A stretch of 64,000 bases of DNA, taken from the NCBI GenBank assembly GCA_018371855.1, contig JAHAKD010000001.1, positions 124,001 to 188,000 on the forward strand, in the 5' to 3' direction. The stretch is from Clostridium sp. GTDB lineage: Bacteria > Bacillota > Clostridia > TANB77 > CAG-508. Positions 50,486 to 59,029 of the stretch are shown here, in pieces. The first letter of the stretch is position 1. Every line of letters begins with the position of its first letter. The notes below the pieces were generated by a model that worked only from the letters and a program-made list of their open reading frames with translations, was not told the DNA's origin and searched no databases. The translations under genes and the position numbers were made by a program.

Positions 50486-51560
50486 TAGTTTAACTAAAAC
50501 AAAAATCAAAATATTTATGTCTTTAATTACAAATATTGTAGTTGTAAGTATAATTGCCATAACAATATATTTTGTTTTAGCATTATTTTTTGAAAATAGT
50601 ATATCAGTTTTTGTTGCAAACCTAAATTATGAAGTATATTCATGGATTGTGCATAACAGAGATATAGTACTATATGTTTATATAGTTGTTGTTTTGTTAG
50701 TAATTACCTATAGATTTATTTCGAAATATATAGACGATATAAACCAAGTATATAACTCATTAGATTTAATATTAAAAGAGGATAATACAACAATAAAACT
50801 ACCAGATAATGTAAATCAATTTGCTGAAAAATTAAATGATATAAAATATAATTATATAGCAAGCAAAAATAGTGAACGAGATGCAAGTCAAAAGAAAAAT
50901 GACTTGATTATGTATATGGCACATGACTTAAAAACTCCACTTACCTCAGTTATTGGATATTTAACATTACTCTCTGAAGAAAAAAGTATATCAAAAGAAT
51001 TAAAAGAAAAGTATATAAAGATTGCTTTAAATAAGGCTTTAAGACTTGAAGAACTAACCAATCAATTTTTTGATATAACAAGATATGATTTGCACACTAT
51101 GGTAATTAATAAAAATGAGATAAATATTGCATATTTATTGGAACAATTAGTTGATGAATGTTATCCAATGCTAGGAACGAATTGCCTAAAGTGCAAATTA
51201 GATGCACCAGCTAAAGTTATGTATGTCGGAGATGGAGATAAATTAGCGAGAGCATTTGGAAATTTATTAAAAAATGCAATTAATTATAGTTATAAAAACA
51301 CTACAATCGAAATAAAACTTGAGCAAGTAGATGATAAAATAAGAGTATCATTTAAAAATAAAGGTGATAAGATTCCAGAGTACAAACTTAATAAGATATT
51401 TGAAAAATTTTATAGAGGAGATGATTCAAGAGCAACTTCAACAGGTGGTGCAGGATTAGGACTAGCAATTACAAAAGAAATAGTAGAATTACATAAAGGA
51501 ACTATAAAAGTAAACAACGATGATGAATATATTGAATTTGTTATTGAGTTAAATGTATAA
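50475..51560 (+). CDS. VanS-like sensor histidine kinase
   Basis: This 361-residue protein probably starts at TTG 50475, translationally coupled to the response regulator. Two membrane segments (about residues 13-45 and 62-82) flank a short outside loop. A linker leads to HisKA (DLIMYMAHDLKTPLTSVIGYLTLLSEE, phospho-His about residue 150) and HATPase_c (FGNLLKNAINYS N-box, GRGDDSRATSTGGAGLGLAITKEIVELHKG G-boxes). It resembles VanS/VncS-type kinases that respond to cell-wall stress. Its cognate regulator gene is frameshifted here. Confidence 0.93.
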   Translation: MKINSLTKTKIKIFMSLITNIVVVSIIAITIYFVLALFFENSISVFVANLNYEVYSWIVHNRDIVLYVYIVVVLLVITYRFISKYIDDINQVYNSLDLILKEDNTTIKLPDNVNQFAEKLNDIKYNYIASKNSERDASQKKNDLIMYMAHDLKTPLTSVIGYLTLLSEEKSISKELKEKYIKIALNKALRLEELTNQFFDITRYDLHTMVINKNEINIAYLLEQLVDECYPMLGTNCLKCKLDAPAKVMYVGDGDKLARAFGNLLKNAINYSYKNTTIEIKLEQVDDKIRVSFKNKGDKIPEYKLNKIFEKFYRGDDSRATSTGGAGLGLAITKEIVELHKGTIKVNNDDEYIEFVIELNV

Positions 51561-51576
51561 AATAATAGGAGTAATT

Positions 51577-52311
51577 ATGAAAAAGAAACTAATATTTATA
51601 ATAGGTACTGTTTTAATAATAATTATTACCATACTTTTACTTTGGTATAATGGGGTTATTATTTTTAATTATCCTTCAGAAAAAAGATATGAGGTTAGAG
51701 GTGTAGATGTTTCATCTTATCAAGGAGATATCAATTGGAAGGTTTTAGCTAAGCAAGGTATAAGTTTTGCCTTTATTAAAGCAACAGAAGGAAGTTCTTT
51801 CTTAGATGAAAACTTCAAGGAAAATTACGAGAATGCAATAAGCACAGATTTAAAAATAGGTGTATATCATTTTTTTAGTTTTGATAGTAATGGAAACACG
51901 CAAGCAGACAACTTCATAAAAAATGTGCCCAAAAAAGATGATATGCTTCCACCAGTTGTCGACATCGAATTTTATGGTGATAAGTATAAAAATGTTCCAG
52001 ACATAAAAGAAACACAAAAACAATTACAAATCTTATTAGATAGACTAGAAGAATATTATGGAAAAAAGCCAATAATATATGCAACATACAAATCTTATAA
52101 TTTATATATAATGAATAACTTTACAGACAATTATATTTGGATTAGAGATGTCTTTTTTAGACCAAAGTTAAGAGATAATAGAGATTGGACTTTTTGGCAG
52201 TATACTGACAAAGTCAAGTTAGATGGATATAATGGGAAAGAATCTAATATTGATATGAATGTGTTTAATGGTAATAGCGAAGAGTTTAGGAAAATATTTA
52301 ATATAGAATAA
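51577..52311 (+). CDS. Membrane-anchored GH25 lysozyme
   Basis: This is a 244-residue protein. ATG 51577 behind AGGAG is preferred over ATG 51553. An anchor (residues 4-25) precedes a GH25 muramidase domain: VRGVDVSSYQGDINWKVLAKQGISFAFIKATEGSSFLDENF (catalytic Asp-x-Ser and Glu), IGVYHFFSFDSNGNTQADNFI, LPPVVDIEFYG (catalytic acids) and YIWIRDVFFRPKLRDNRDWTFWQYTDKVKLDGYNG. It cleaves the MurNAc-GlcNAc bond in peptidoglycan. It is the third gene of the RR-HK-lysozyme unit, so the two-component system probably controls wall turnover. Confidence 0.93.
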   Translation: MKKKLIFIIGTVLIIIITILLLWYNGVIIFNYPSEKRYEVRGVDVSSYQGDINWKVLAKQGISFAFIKATEGSSFLDENFKENYENAISTDLKIGVYHFFSFDSNGNTQADNFIKNVPKKDDMLPPVVDIEFYGDKYKNVPDIKETQKQLQILLDRLEEYYGKKPIIYATYKSYNLYIMNNFTDNYIWIRDVFFRPKLRDNRDWTFWQYTDKVKLDGYNGKESNIDMNVFNGNSEEFRKIFNIE

Positions 52312-52320
52312 GGAGTTTTT

Positions 52321-52416
52321 ATGGAGAATTTAGAAGTAAAAATGAAAAAATTATTTGAAAAATGGAAACAAGATCATAAGAAAGATAAACTAATCGATAA
52401 ATTTAAACAAAGTTAA
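52321..52416 (+). CDS. 31-residue basic small protein
   Basis: ATG 52321 follows AAGGAG nine bases after the lysozyme stop. The peptide MENLEVKMKKLFEKWKQDHK (first 20 residues) continues with a Lys/Asp-rich end. It is predicted as one amphipathic helix. Its spacing and start signal suggest it is translated as part of the lysozyme operon. No homologue is known to me. Confidence 0.55.
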   Translation: MENLEVKMKKLFEKWKQDHKKDKLIDKFKQS

Positions 52417-52441
52417 TATTTGTATAAAGAAGAATATAATT

Positions 52442-52537
52442 ATGAAATTATTTGATAAATTTAATAAAAAAGAAACTAATAAAATAAATACACAAGGTTG
52501 GGATACAATTAATCCTGCTAAATACATATCATCGTAG
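52442..52537 (+). other. Second 31-codon frame, probable truncated gene
   Basis: ATG 52442 with weak AAGAAG starts MKLFDKFNKKETNKINTQGW, a common N-terminus of larger cytoplasmic proteins, and stops after 31 codons. It is probably the stump of a gene lost by deletion. The interval to yebC (52538-52725) shows only a weak ATCTAC/GTAGAT dyad and promoter-like AT-rich sequence. Confidence 0.4.
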
Positions 52538-52725
52538 TTTCCTGTTTCATAAAGTTTTATTGATAAGTCATAATTCTTTTTTATTCTTACTGTATAACAA
52601 CTATAATTAAAAAAAGACTACACAAACTTCAAAAAATATGTTACAATTATTACCGGAAAATTAATCTACTTGTATTTTAAGATGTAGATATAATTTATAG
52701 AAAACAAAAAAGAGGAGGAATTAAG

Positions 52726-53451
52726 ATGTCAGGACATTCAAAATGGCACAATATACAAGCCAAAAAAGGAAAAGCTGATGCAGCAAGAGGAAAAATATTT
52801 ACAAAACTAGGAAGAGAAATATTAATCGCAGTAAAACAAGGTGGACCAGACCCGGCAGGTAATTCCAAATTAAAAGATGTAATTTCAAAATGTAAGGCAA
52901 ATAACATGCCTAATGATACAATAAATAATGCAATTAAAAAAGCTTCTGGAGCAACTGATACTTCAAATTATGAAGAAATTACATATGAAGGATATGGAAC
53001 AAATGGTGTTGCAGTTATAGTAGAAGCTAGTACAGATAATAGAAATAGAACAGCAGCAGATGTAAGACACGTATTTGATAAAGCTGGTGGAAATTTAGGA
53101 ACTACAGGTTGTGTATCATACTTATTTAATAAAAAAGGGATTATTGTTATAGACAAAGAAAGTACAAATATGGAAGAAGATGATTTAATGATGCTAGCAT
53201 TAGATGCTGGTGCAGAAGATTTTTCTTCAGACGAAGATTGTTATGAAATAACAACAGCTCCTGCTGATTTCTCAAGTGTAAGGGACGCATTAGAAGAAGC
53301 TGGATTAGAATTCGTAGAAGCAGAAGTACAAATGGTTCCAACTACATATGTTTCTTTAAGTGAAGCAGATGGAGAAAAAATGCAAAGATTAATAGATAAT
53401 CTAGAAGATTTAGATGATGTTATGAATGTATACCATAACTGGGAACAATAA
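52726..53451 (+). CDS. yebC: YebC/PmpR-family regulator
   Basis: This 241-residue protein has the invariant start MSGHSKWHNIQAKKGKADAARGKIFTKLGREI and continues with the three-domain YebC pattern: NMPNDTINNAIKKASGA, YEEITYEGYGTNGVAVIVEASTDNRNRTAADVRHVFDKAGGNLG and late MQRLIDNLEDLDDVMNVYHNW. YebC proteins have been described as transcription regulators and, more recently, as ribosome-associated factors for difficult proline stretches. AGAGGAGG precedes ATG. A terminator follows at 53562 after a short gene tail. Confidence 0.96.
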   Translation: MSGHSKWHNIQAKKGKADAARGKIFTKLGREILIAVKQGGPDPAGNSKLKDVISKCKANNMPNDTINNAIKKASGATDTSNYEEITYEGYGTNGVAVIVEASTDNRNRTAADVRHVFDKAGGNLGTTGCVSYLFNKKGIIVIDKESTNMEEDDLMMLALDAGAEDFSSDEDCYEITTAPADFSSVRDALEEAGLEFVEAEVQMVPTTYVSLSEADGEKMQRLIDNLEDLDDVMNVYHNWEQ

Positions 53452-53561
53452 GAAAAGTTGCTCTGCAATTGCATAGATATAGGAAACTTAACCTTGTTGA
53501 TTCAGAATTAAATAGCGATTTTTCATATGCAATAATTAAAAAATAGTAATAATTTATATAC

Positions 53562-53596
53562 AAAGCACATATATATTTAATATATGTGCTTTTTTC
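53562..53596 (+). terminator. Strong terminator before spoIIIA
   Basis: AAAGCACATATAT pairs with ATATATGTGCTTT, then TTT. It separates yebC from the spoIIIA operon. Confidence 0.92.
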
Positions 53597-53654
53597 ATGT
53601 TTTATTATTAGGTTTTGCGAATATGAAAAGCATAAATATGGAAAGGACAAGATA

Positions 53655-54584
53655 ATGACATATAACGAAATTTTAAGATATTTTCCAAGACGAATAAGTA
53701 GTAGTTTAGAAGAAATATTTAAACAGACAAATTATATTATAGAAGAAATAAGGTTAAGAACAGAGAGACCAATAATTATAAAACATTCCAAAGGGGAAGA
53801 AATATTAAAAACAACAGTTTCGATAAATGAAATATTAGAAACGCTTCAACATATTTGTGATAATTCAATATATACATACCAAAACCAGATTTGCAATGGA
53901 TTTGTTACTATAAAAGGTGGACATAGAATAGGAATATCTGGAAGTGTAGTACAAACTGAGGGAAAAATAAGCAATATAAATTATATTTCAAACCTTAATT
54001 TTAGAATAGCCAGACAAATAATAGGTGCTAGTAATGAAATCTTAAGATACATAATAAATATGGAAGAAAATAGTATATACAATACGCTAATAGCCTCATC
54101 ACCAGGAGCTGGTAAGACAACGATCTTAAGAGATGTAGTAAGAAGATTAAGTGATGGAATTGATCAAATTAATTTTAAAGGCAAAACAATAAGCCTTGTA
54201 GATGAAAGAGGAGAGATTGCTGCAGTATATAAAGGTGTTCCGCAGAATGACATTGGAGTTAGAACAGACGTTATGGACAACGTGGAAAAAAGTATTGGTA
54301 TGAAACTGCTAATAAGATCTATGTCTCCAGAAATAATTGTTGCAGATGAAATAGGAAAAGACGAAGATGTAGAAGCTATAAATTATGCAGTTTGTTCTGG
54401 AATAAGGGGGATTTTTACTGCACATGGTGGAAGTTTAAAAGAATTACAATTAAATCCAGCAATATCAAAAATAATAGACAAACATATATTTGAAAGAATA
54501 ATTTTTTTGGATAAAACAATTAAAGGAAAAGTAAAAACAGTATATGCACTAGACAAAATAAATAATGAATATGTAACAATTTAA
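53655..54584 (+). CDS. spoIIIAA: Stage III sporulation protein AA (ATPase)
   Basis: This is a 309-residue protein. ATG 53655 behind GAAAGGA is chosen, not the TTG/ATG frame upstream at 53586. Walker A ASSPGAGKTTILRD lies at about residues 147-159 and Walker B at KTISLVDERGEIAA, followed by MSPEIIVADEIGKDEDVEAINYAVCSGIRGIFTAHGG. It is a secretion-type ATPase that powers the SpoIIIA-SpoIIQ channel between mother cell and forespore. First of eight genes in fixed order. A sigma-E-type promoter would be expected but I could not place one. Confidence 0.97.
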   Translation: MTYNEILRYFPRRISSSLEEIFKQTNYIIEEIRLRTERPIIIKHSKGEEILKTTVSINEILETLQHICDNSIYTYQNQICNGFVTIKGGHRIGISGSVVQTEGKISNINYISNLNFRIARQIIGASNEILRYIINMEENSIYNTLIASSPGAGKTTILRDVVRRLSDGIDQINFKGKTISLVDERGEIAAVYKGVPQNDIGVRTDVMDNVEKSIGMKLLIRSMSPEIIVADEIGKDEDVEAINYAVCSGIRGIFTAHGGSLKELQLNPAISKIIDKHIFERIIFLDKTIKGKVKTVYALDKINNEYVTI

Positions 54585-54638
54585 ATTCTTAGTTCTAAAA
54601 TGAAATTTAATGAATATATATAATAGGGGAAGATAAAA

Positions 54639-55148
54639 ATGGAATTTTTTAAAACAATAATTTTAACAGCAGTATTGGGCATGTGTACAGTTTTAGGAAT
54701 TATGAAAGCAAATAAATTTAAATTAAGAGTAATTGATTTGCAAGAAATAAAAAAAGCTTTAAATTTGGCAATAACAAAAATAAGATATACATATGAACCA
54801 TTACCAGAGTTATTTAAAGAAATATCAAAAGATTTAAATGAAAATATATCTAATATTTTTATTAAAGCACATACATATATGGAAAATTTAAATGCAGGAC
54901 AGGCATGGGAAAAAGCAGTTGATGAAAGTAGCAATAACTTTACAAATGCAGATATAAATATCATTAAAGGACTATCAAAGCTATTAGGTAAAACAGATTT
55001 AGAAGGACAACTTATGCAAATAGAATTAACAACAAAATTAGTAGATGAACAAATTATAGAAGCAACTAATTTACAAAATAAAAATACCAAATTATATAAA
55101 ACATTAGGAGCAACAGCTGGACTTGCTATAATGATTATTTTTATATAA
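54639..55148 (+). CDS. spoIIIAB: Stage III sporulation protein AB
   Basis: This 169-residue protein has an N-terminal membrane segment (TIILTAVLGMCTVLGIMKA), then a helical body (LQEIKKALNLAITKIRYTYEPLPELFKEI and TTKLVDEQIIEATNLQNKNTKLYKTLG) and a C-terminal membrane segment (ATAGLAIMIIFI). The plan matches SpoIIIAB, a GspF-like component of the mother-cell secretion complex. The GGGGAAG ribosome binding site and the order AA-AB-AC support it. Confidence 0.93.
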   Translation: MEFFKTIILTAVLGMCTVLGIMKANKFKLRVIDLQEIKKALNLAITKIRYTYEPLPELFKEISKDLNENISNIFIKAHTYMENLNAGQAWEKAVDESSNNFTNADINIIKGLSKLLGKTDLEGQLMQIELTTKLVDEQIIEATNLQNKNTKLYKTLGATAGLAIMIIFI

Positions 55149-55160
55149 GGGGAGAGCAAT

Positions 55161-55355
55161 ATGGATATAAATTTATTATTTAAAATAGCAGCAATAGGAA
55201 TTTTAGTAGCGGTACTATACCAAGTATTAGTACGAGCAGGGCGAGAAGACCAAGCTATGATGACAACACTTGCAGGTCTAATTATTGTATTAACAATGGT
55301 AATAAAGGAAATAAGTACATTGTTTGGCAGTGTCAGAACTATGTTTAACCTATAG
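55161..55355 (+). CDS. spoIIIAC: Stage III sporulation protein AC
   Basis: This 64-residue protein has two membrane segments (LLFKIAAIGILVAVLYQVLV and MMTTLAGLIIVLTMVIKEISTLF) joined by a short loop with RAGREDQ, typical of SpoIIIAC. It is a small membrane component of the feeding-tube complex. GGGGAGAG precedes ATG. A dispersed repeat separates it from spoIIIAD. Confidence 0.95.
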   Translation: MDINLLFKIAAIGILVAVLYQVLVRAGREDQAMMTTLAGLIIVLTMVIKEISTLFGSVRTMFNL

Positions 55356-55357
55356 GA

Positions 55358-55463
55358 GGGATTTTGGGGACGGTGGTTAAATCCCTATTATAAATAGCAC
55401 GTTGTATCGGGATTTTAAGAACGTCCCTAAATCCCATCTCACCTAGAACGTCCTAAATTTCTG
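55358..55463 (+). repeat. Dispersed repeat element, copy 5, inside the spoIIIA operon
   Basis: GGGATTTTGGGGACGGTGG...AAATCCC is followed by GGGATTTTAAGAACGTCCC and TAAATCCC, then AGAACGTCC. Both orientations of the family are present in about 100 bases. Elsewhere the operon has gaps of 6-54 bases. Confidence 0.7.
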
Positions 55464-55474
55464 GAGGAGATAAT

Positions 55475-55861
55475 ATGGATATTATAAAAATAGTAGGAAT
55501 TGGTATAGTTGCAGTAATTATAATAACTATAATAAAACAGTATAAACCAGAATTTGCTATTTACGTTTCTATCATTGCTGGTATAATCATCTTTTTTATG
55601 GTTTTTGACCAACTCTCTGGAATAATTAATTTGATAAACGAATTAACGTCTAAAGCAAATATAAATAGTGATTTTATAAAAATACTTCTAAAAATTACAG
55701 GAATAGCTTTTTTAGCAGAATTTGCAGTTCAGATATGTATGGATTTAGGAGAGTCTGCTTTAGCTAATAAAGTTGATTTAGGTGGCAAAGTTATAATAAT
55801 TTCTCTTTCTATTCCAATACTATCTTCATTAGTAGAATCTGTTGTACAAATTCTACCTTAA
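55475..55861 (+). CDS. spoIIIAD: Stage III sporulation protein AD
   Basis: This 128-residue protein has four hydrophobic segments (IIKIVGIGIVAVIIITII, FAIYVSIIAGIIIFFMVF, FIKILLKITGIAFLAEFAVQICMDLGESALANKVDLGGKVIIISLSIPILSSLVESVVQIL). The motif FAVQICxDxGESALAxKVExxGKxxI is a SpoIIIAD signature. GGAGG precedes ATG. Its position between AC and AE is conserved. Confidence 0.95.
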   Translation: MDIIKIVGIGIVAVIIITIIKQYKPEFAIYVSIIAGIIIFFMVFDQLSGIINLINELTSKANINSDFIKILLKITGIAFLAEFAVQICMDLGESALANKVDLGGKVIIISLSIPILSSLVESVVQILP

Positions 55862-55873
55862 AGGAGTTTGCAA

Positions 55874-57022
55874 ATGAAAAAACTAATAACAATATTTGCT
55901 ATTCTGATTTGTATTTTTGGTACAAGTATTTCTATAGCAGATGCAGAAGATGAAGTTATAAATTCACAAATGGATTCATTTAATATTTCTAATTTTATAG
56001 ATGAGGCCAACAAATATTCCAATGATATTCTTAAAGATATTGATATACAAGAATTGTTGAATAATGCCATAAAAGGAGAATTAGACACAAATCAATTACT
56101 AAAAAATATTTTTCCTCTTCTCGGCACAGAAATAAAAGAAGCATTAAAAGTTATGGGAAGTATATTAATAATTGTATTAATACATAGTGTACTAAAAAGT
56201 ATAAGTGATAATCTAAATAATAAAAGTGTAGCTCAAATTACATATTATGTACAATATATTTTAATTGCAACAGTAATAATGACTAATTTTTCAAGCATTA
56301 TAACACTTACAAAAGAAGCAGTTGGAAACATGATTTCCTTTATCCAATTATTATTTCCTCTTCTAATGACATTAATGCTTGCTTCTGGAAGTGTTGTATC
56401 GGTAAATTTAGTACAGCCAATAATATTATTTATAATAAATTTAATTTCAAATATATTTCAATCAATAATCATACCAATAATCTTAGTAGGTACAGCACTT
56501 GCAATTGTTTCAAAAATATCAGATAGAATTCAAATAGATAAATTATCAAAATTTTTAAAATCAAGTTCAGTTTGGGTAATAGGAATATTACTTACAATAT
56601 TCGTAGGAGTTTTGTCAATAGAAGGAACTTTAGGTAGCAGTGTAGATGGTATTACAGCTAAAACAGCCAAAGCTGCAGTTTCTAGTTTTATTCCTGTTGT
56701 AGGTAAAGTGTTAGGAGATGCAGTTGATACAGTAATTGGATGTTCGGCAATTTTAAAAAATGCCATAGGAATAGTTGGTGTTATTGTAGTAATTGCAATA
56801 TGTATAACGCCAATATTAAAACTGGCAATTATAACTATAATATATCATCTTACAGCAGCTTTATGTGAGCCAATAGCAGATTCCAAAATTGTATCCTTAA
56901 TAACTCAAATGGCAGATACATTTAAGATATTACTAGCAATACTGTGTTCTATAAGTGTAATGCTTATAATTGGGATAACTTTAGTTATTAATATTTCTAA
57001 TACAGGACTAATGTATAGGTAG
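55874..57022 (+). CDS. spoIIIAE: Stage III sporulation protein AE
   Basis: This 382-residue protein starts at ATG 55874 behind AAAGGAG, after an in-frame TTG at 55868. It carries a signal peptide (LITIFAILICIFGTSISIADA), an acidic outside part (INSQMDSFNISNFIDEANKYSNDILKDIDIQELL) and about seven membrane helices, with SLEG-like VGVLSIEGTLGSSVDGITAKTAKAAVSSFIPVVGKVLGDAVDTVIGCSAILKNAIG typical of SpoIIIAE. It is the largest membrane part of the complex. Confidence 0.96.
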   Translation: MKKLITIFAILICIFGTSISIADAEDEVINSQMDSFNISNFIDEANKYSNDILKDIDIQELLNNAIKGELDTNQLLKNIFPLLGTEIKEALKVMGSILIIVLIHSVLKSISDNLNNKSVAQITYYVQYILIATVIMTNFSSIITLTKEAVGNMISFIQLLFPLLMTLMLASGSVVSVNLVQPIILFIINLISNIFQSIIIPIILVGTALAIVSKISDRIQIDKLSKFLKSSSVWVIGILLTIFVGVLSIEGTLGSSVDGITAKTAKAAVSSFIPVVGKVLGDAVDTVIGCSAILKNAIGIVGVIVVIAICITPILKLAIITIIYHLTAALCEPIADSKIVSLITQMADTFKILLAILCSISVMLIIGITLVINISNTGLMYR

Positions 57023-57030
57023 GTATTAAA

Positions 57031-57624
57031 ATGATTTCATGGTTTAATAGTTGGGCACAAGGAATTATTCTAGCAGTTATAATTGTAACTATTTTAGAGA
57101 TGATTGTGCCAGAAGGAAAAAATAAAAAATACATAAAGATTGTTATGGGAGTCTATATTACATTTACAATGATTTCTCCAATAATTACAAAAGTTACTGG
57201 AAATAATTTTGAACTTGATGTTAGTAAGTATGAAGATCTATTTAATTCAAATTCTATGCAAGGAGCAAATGAAATTACAAGTATTAATAATCAAAGTATA
57301 GAAAATTTATATTTAAATACTATTAAGACAGATATAAAGACAGAATTAGATAAGGAAGGCTACGAAAGTAAAAAGATTAATATAACTGCTGATATAAATG
57401 TAGAAAATGAAGAAGCTAAAATATACAAAATTGATATAGAAGTAACTAAAAAGCAAAATGAAAAAGATATAAAGAAAGTAAACAAAGTAGAGATAGGTAA
57501 TAGTACAGATGAATCTAATATAGAAGAATCTACTTTATCATCTGGAGAAGTAAATAAATTAAAAGAGGCCTTAGCAGAAAAATACGAAATAGAAAAAGAA
57601 AAAATTTATATAAATGGAAAGTAA
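57031..57624 (+). CDS. spoIIIAF: Stage III sporulation protein AF
   Basis: This 197-residue protein has two N-terminal membrane segments (WAQGIILAVIIVTILEMIVPEGKNKKYIKIVMGVYITFTMISPII) with the loop VPEGKNKKYIKIV typical of SpoIIIAF, then a soluble domain (IKTDIKTELDKEGYESKKINITADINVENEEAKIYKIDIEV...KLKEALAEKYEIEKEKIYINGK) of the ring-building type. It is an outer-ring component between the two spore membranes. Confidence 0.94.
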   Translation: MISWFNSWAQGIILAVIIVTILEMIVPEGKNKKYIKIVMGVYITFTMISPIITKVTGNNFELDVSKYEDLFNSNSMQGANEITSINNQSIENLYLNTIKTDIKTELDKEGYESKKINITADINVENEEAKIYKIDIEVTKKQNEKDIKKVNKVEIGNSTDESNIEESTLSSGEVNKLKEALAEKYEIEKEKIYINGK

Positions 57625-57637
57625 GGAGGTGGTATGA

Positions 57638-58246
57638 ATGTTAAAAGAAAAAATACACCAATTAAAGGAAAATATGACTAAAAGCGATAATAAAACCGGT
57701 AAGAAAAAAGTAGAAAATTTAGTAGTAGGAATACTTATATTAATAGTAACAGTAATTGCAATTAATACCATCTTGGCAGATGATGATAAAAAAGAAACAA
57801 GCAAGAATAGTAATACAGCAAATAACACTACAGTAGCAGAAACAACACAAGTATCCAATAATAGTTTAGAAGAAAGATTAGAAGGAATATTAGCAAAAAT
57901 TAATGGTGTTGGAAAGGTAGATGTATTAATTAATTATTCTGAAAGCACAGAAGTAGTTGCAATGTATAATGAGAATATAAAAGAAACATCTACAGAAGAG
58001 CAAGATGAATCTGGAGGTACTAGGGTTATAACAGAAAATGATATTCAAAGAGATGTTATATTTCAAGAAGATAATGGAGAAAAAACACCAATTACGCAAA
58101 AAACTATTATGCCAAAAATAGAAGGAACAATAATAACTGCAGAAGGTGCAGGAGATGCAAATATAAAGGAAAATATCATACAAGCAGTATCAGCAGCTAC
58201 AGGACTTGCATCACATAAAATACAAGTTTTCCAAATGTCAAAATAA
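57638..58246 (+). CDS. spoIIIAG: Stage III sporulation protein AG
   Basis: This 202-residue protein starts behind AAGGAGGTGG. One membrane segment (about residues 30-45, LVVGILILIVTVIAINTIL) precedes a Ser/Asn/Thr linker and a ring-building domain: LEERLEGILAKINGVGKVDVLINYSESTEVV and PKIEGTIITAEGAGDANIKENIIQAVSAATGLASHKIQVFQM. SpoIIIAG oligomerises to a large ring in the intermembrane space. The insertion between the two half motifs (residues about 110-150) is usual for AG. Confidence 0.96.
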   Translation: MLKEKIHQLKENMTKSDNKTGKKKVENLVVGILILIVTVIAINTILADDDKKETSKNSNTANNTTVAETTQVSNNSLEERLEGILAKINGVGKVDVLINYSESTEVVAMYNENIKETSTEEQDESGGTRVITENDIQRDVIFQEDNGEKTPITQKTIMPKIEGTIITAEGAGDANIKENIIQAVSAATGLASHKIQVFQMSK

Positions 58247-58264
58247 ATAAAAGGAGAGAAAATT

Positions 58265-58849
58265 ATGAATTTAAAGAATATTAAAAGTAATCAAATTATT
58301 TTATTTGTTGTAGCATTAATGCTAGTGTCAGCGGGGTATTTAAGTTATAGTATGAGAGGAACACCTGTTTCTAGTAACATTGTTTCAGAAAATGAAGTAT
58401 CTAGTATTGGAGACGCACAATTAGTTTCTAGCAATAACATTATAGATTCTAATAGCTTAAATGAAATGAGTGTAGCAACTAGCAGTAATTCCTCTTCTAG
58501 AATTGACGATTATTTTGCAAGCTCTAGGTTAGGTAGAGATACTATGTATTCACAAATGATAGAAAGTTATCAAAATTTATTGGATAATCAAAATGTAAGT
58601 GAGGAGCAAAAGACTGTAGCAACACAAGAAATTACAGAAATTAATAATACACAAAATAGCATTATGATTTGTGAGAATTTAATAAAAACAAAAGGAATTA
58701 GTGATGTTGTTATTTTTGTAAATGATAAAAGTATCAATGTAATTGTAAAAGCAGATACATTAGAGCAAGAAACAATAGCTCAGATACAAAATATTATAGC
58801 AAGAGAAATGAATGCAGAGATAGAGAATATACATATTAGTAATAAGTAA
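58265..58849 (+). CDS. spoIIIAH: Stage III sporulation protein AH
   Basis: This 194-residue protein has a signal anchor (IILFVVALMLVSAGYLSYSM) and a Ser-rich stretch, followed by SRLGRDTMYSQMIESYQNLLDNQNVSEEQKTVATQEITEINNTQNSIMICENLIKTKGISDVVIFVNDKSINVIVKADTLEQETIAQIQNIIAREMNAEIENIHIS, the ring-building (YscJ/FliF-like) domain that binds forespore SpoIIQ. Last gene of the operon. GGAGAG precedes ATG. Confidence 0.96.
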   Translation: MNLKNIKSNQIILFVVALMLVSAGYLSYSMRGTPVSSNIVSENEVSSIGDAQLVSSNNIIDSNSLNEMSVATSSNSSSRIDDYFASSRLGRDTMYSQMIESYQNLLDNQNVSEEQKTVATQEITEINNTQNSIMICENLIKTKGISDVVIFVNDKSINVIVKADTLEQETIAQIQNIIAREMNAEIENIHISNK

Positions 58850-58850
58850 T

Positions 58851-58879
58851 TTGCAGTATTTTACACAAAGTGGTATAAT
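58851..58879 (+). promoter_or_regulatory. Promoter after spoIIIAH
   Basis: TTGCAG (58851-58856), a 17-base spacer, TATAAT (58874-58879). It begins immediately after the spoIIIAH stop and drives the 86-residue gene at 59030. Confidence 0.88.
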
Positions 58880-58884
58880 TAATG

Positions 58885-59029
58885 TGTTACAAGTGTTTTT
58901 TTACAAGTATATATTTGTTACCAGAAATGGTAAGTACTCCTAAATAGTGGACGGAAAGATGAATATAAACTTAAGACTTGTATACTAAAGATAAAGGTAC
59001 TTCTAGAAAGAGTACAGGGAGGACAGCAT
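58885..59029 (+). promoter_or_regulatory. Structured 5' leader, possible cis-regulatory RNA
   Basis: The 145-base untranslated leader has a hairpin TTACCA-GAAA-TGGTAA (58918-58933) with a GNRA-type loop. Two copies of TACAAGT (58888-58894 and 58902-58908) both can pair with ACTTGTA (58976-58982). GAGTAC just before the ribosome binding site (59010-59015) can pair either with a nearby GTACTT or with GTACTC (58934-58939). Alternative pairing near the AGGGAGG suggests control of translation. I match it to no known riboswitch class. Confidence 0.4.

Noticed and set aside
58885..59029. c-di-GMP, preQ1, guanidine or ZTP riboswitch
   Set aside because: Their conserved core sequences are absent from the leader.
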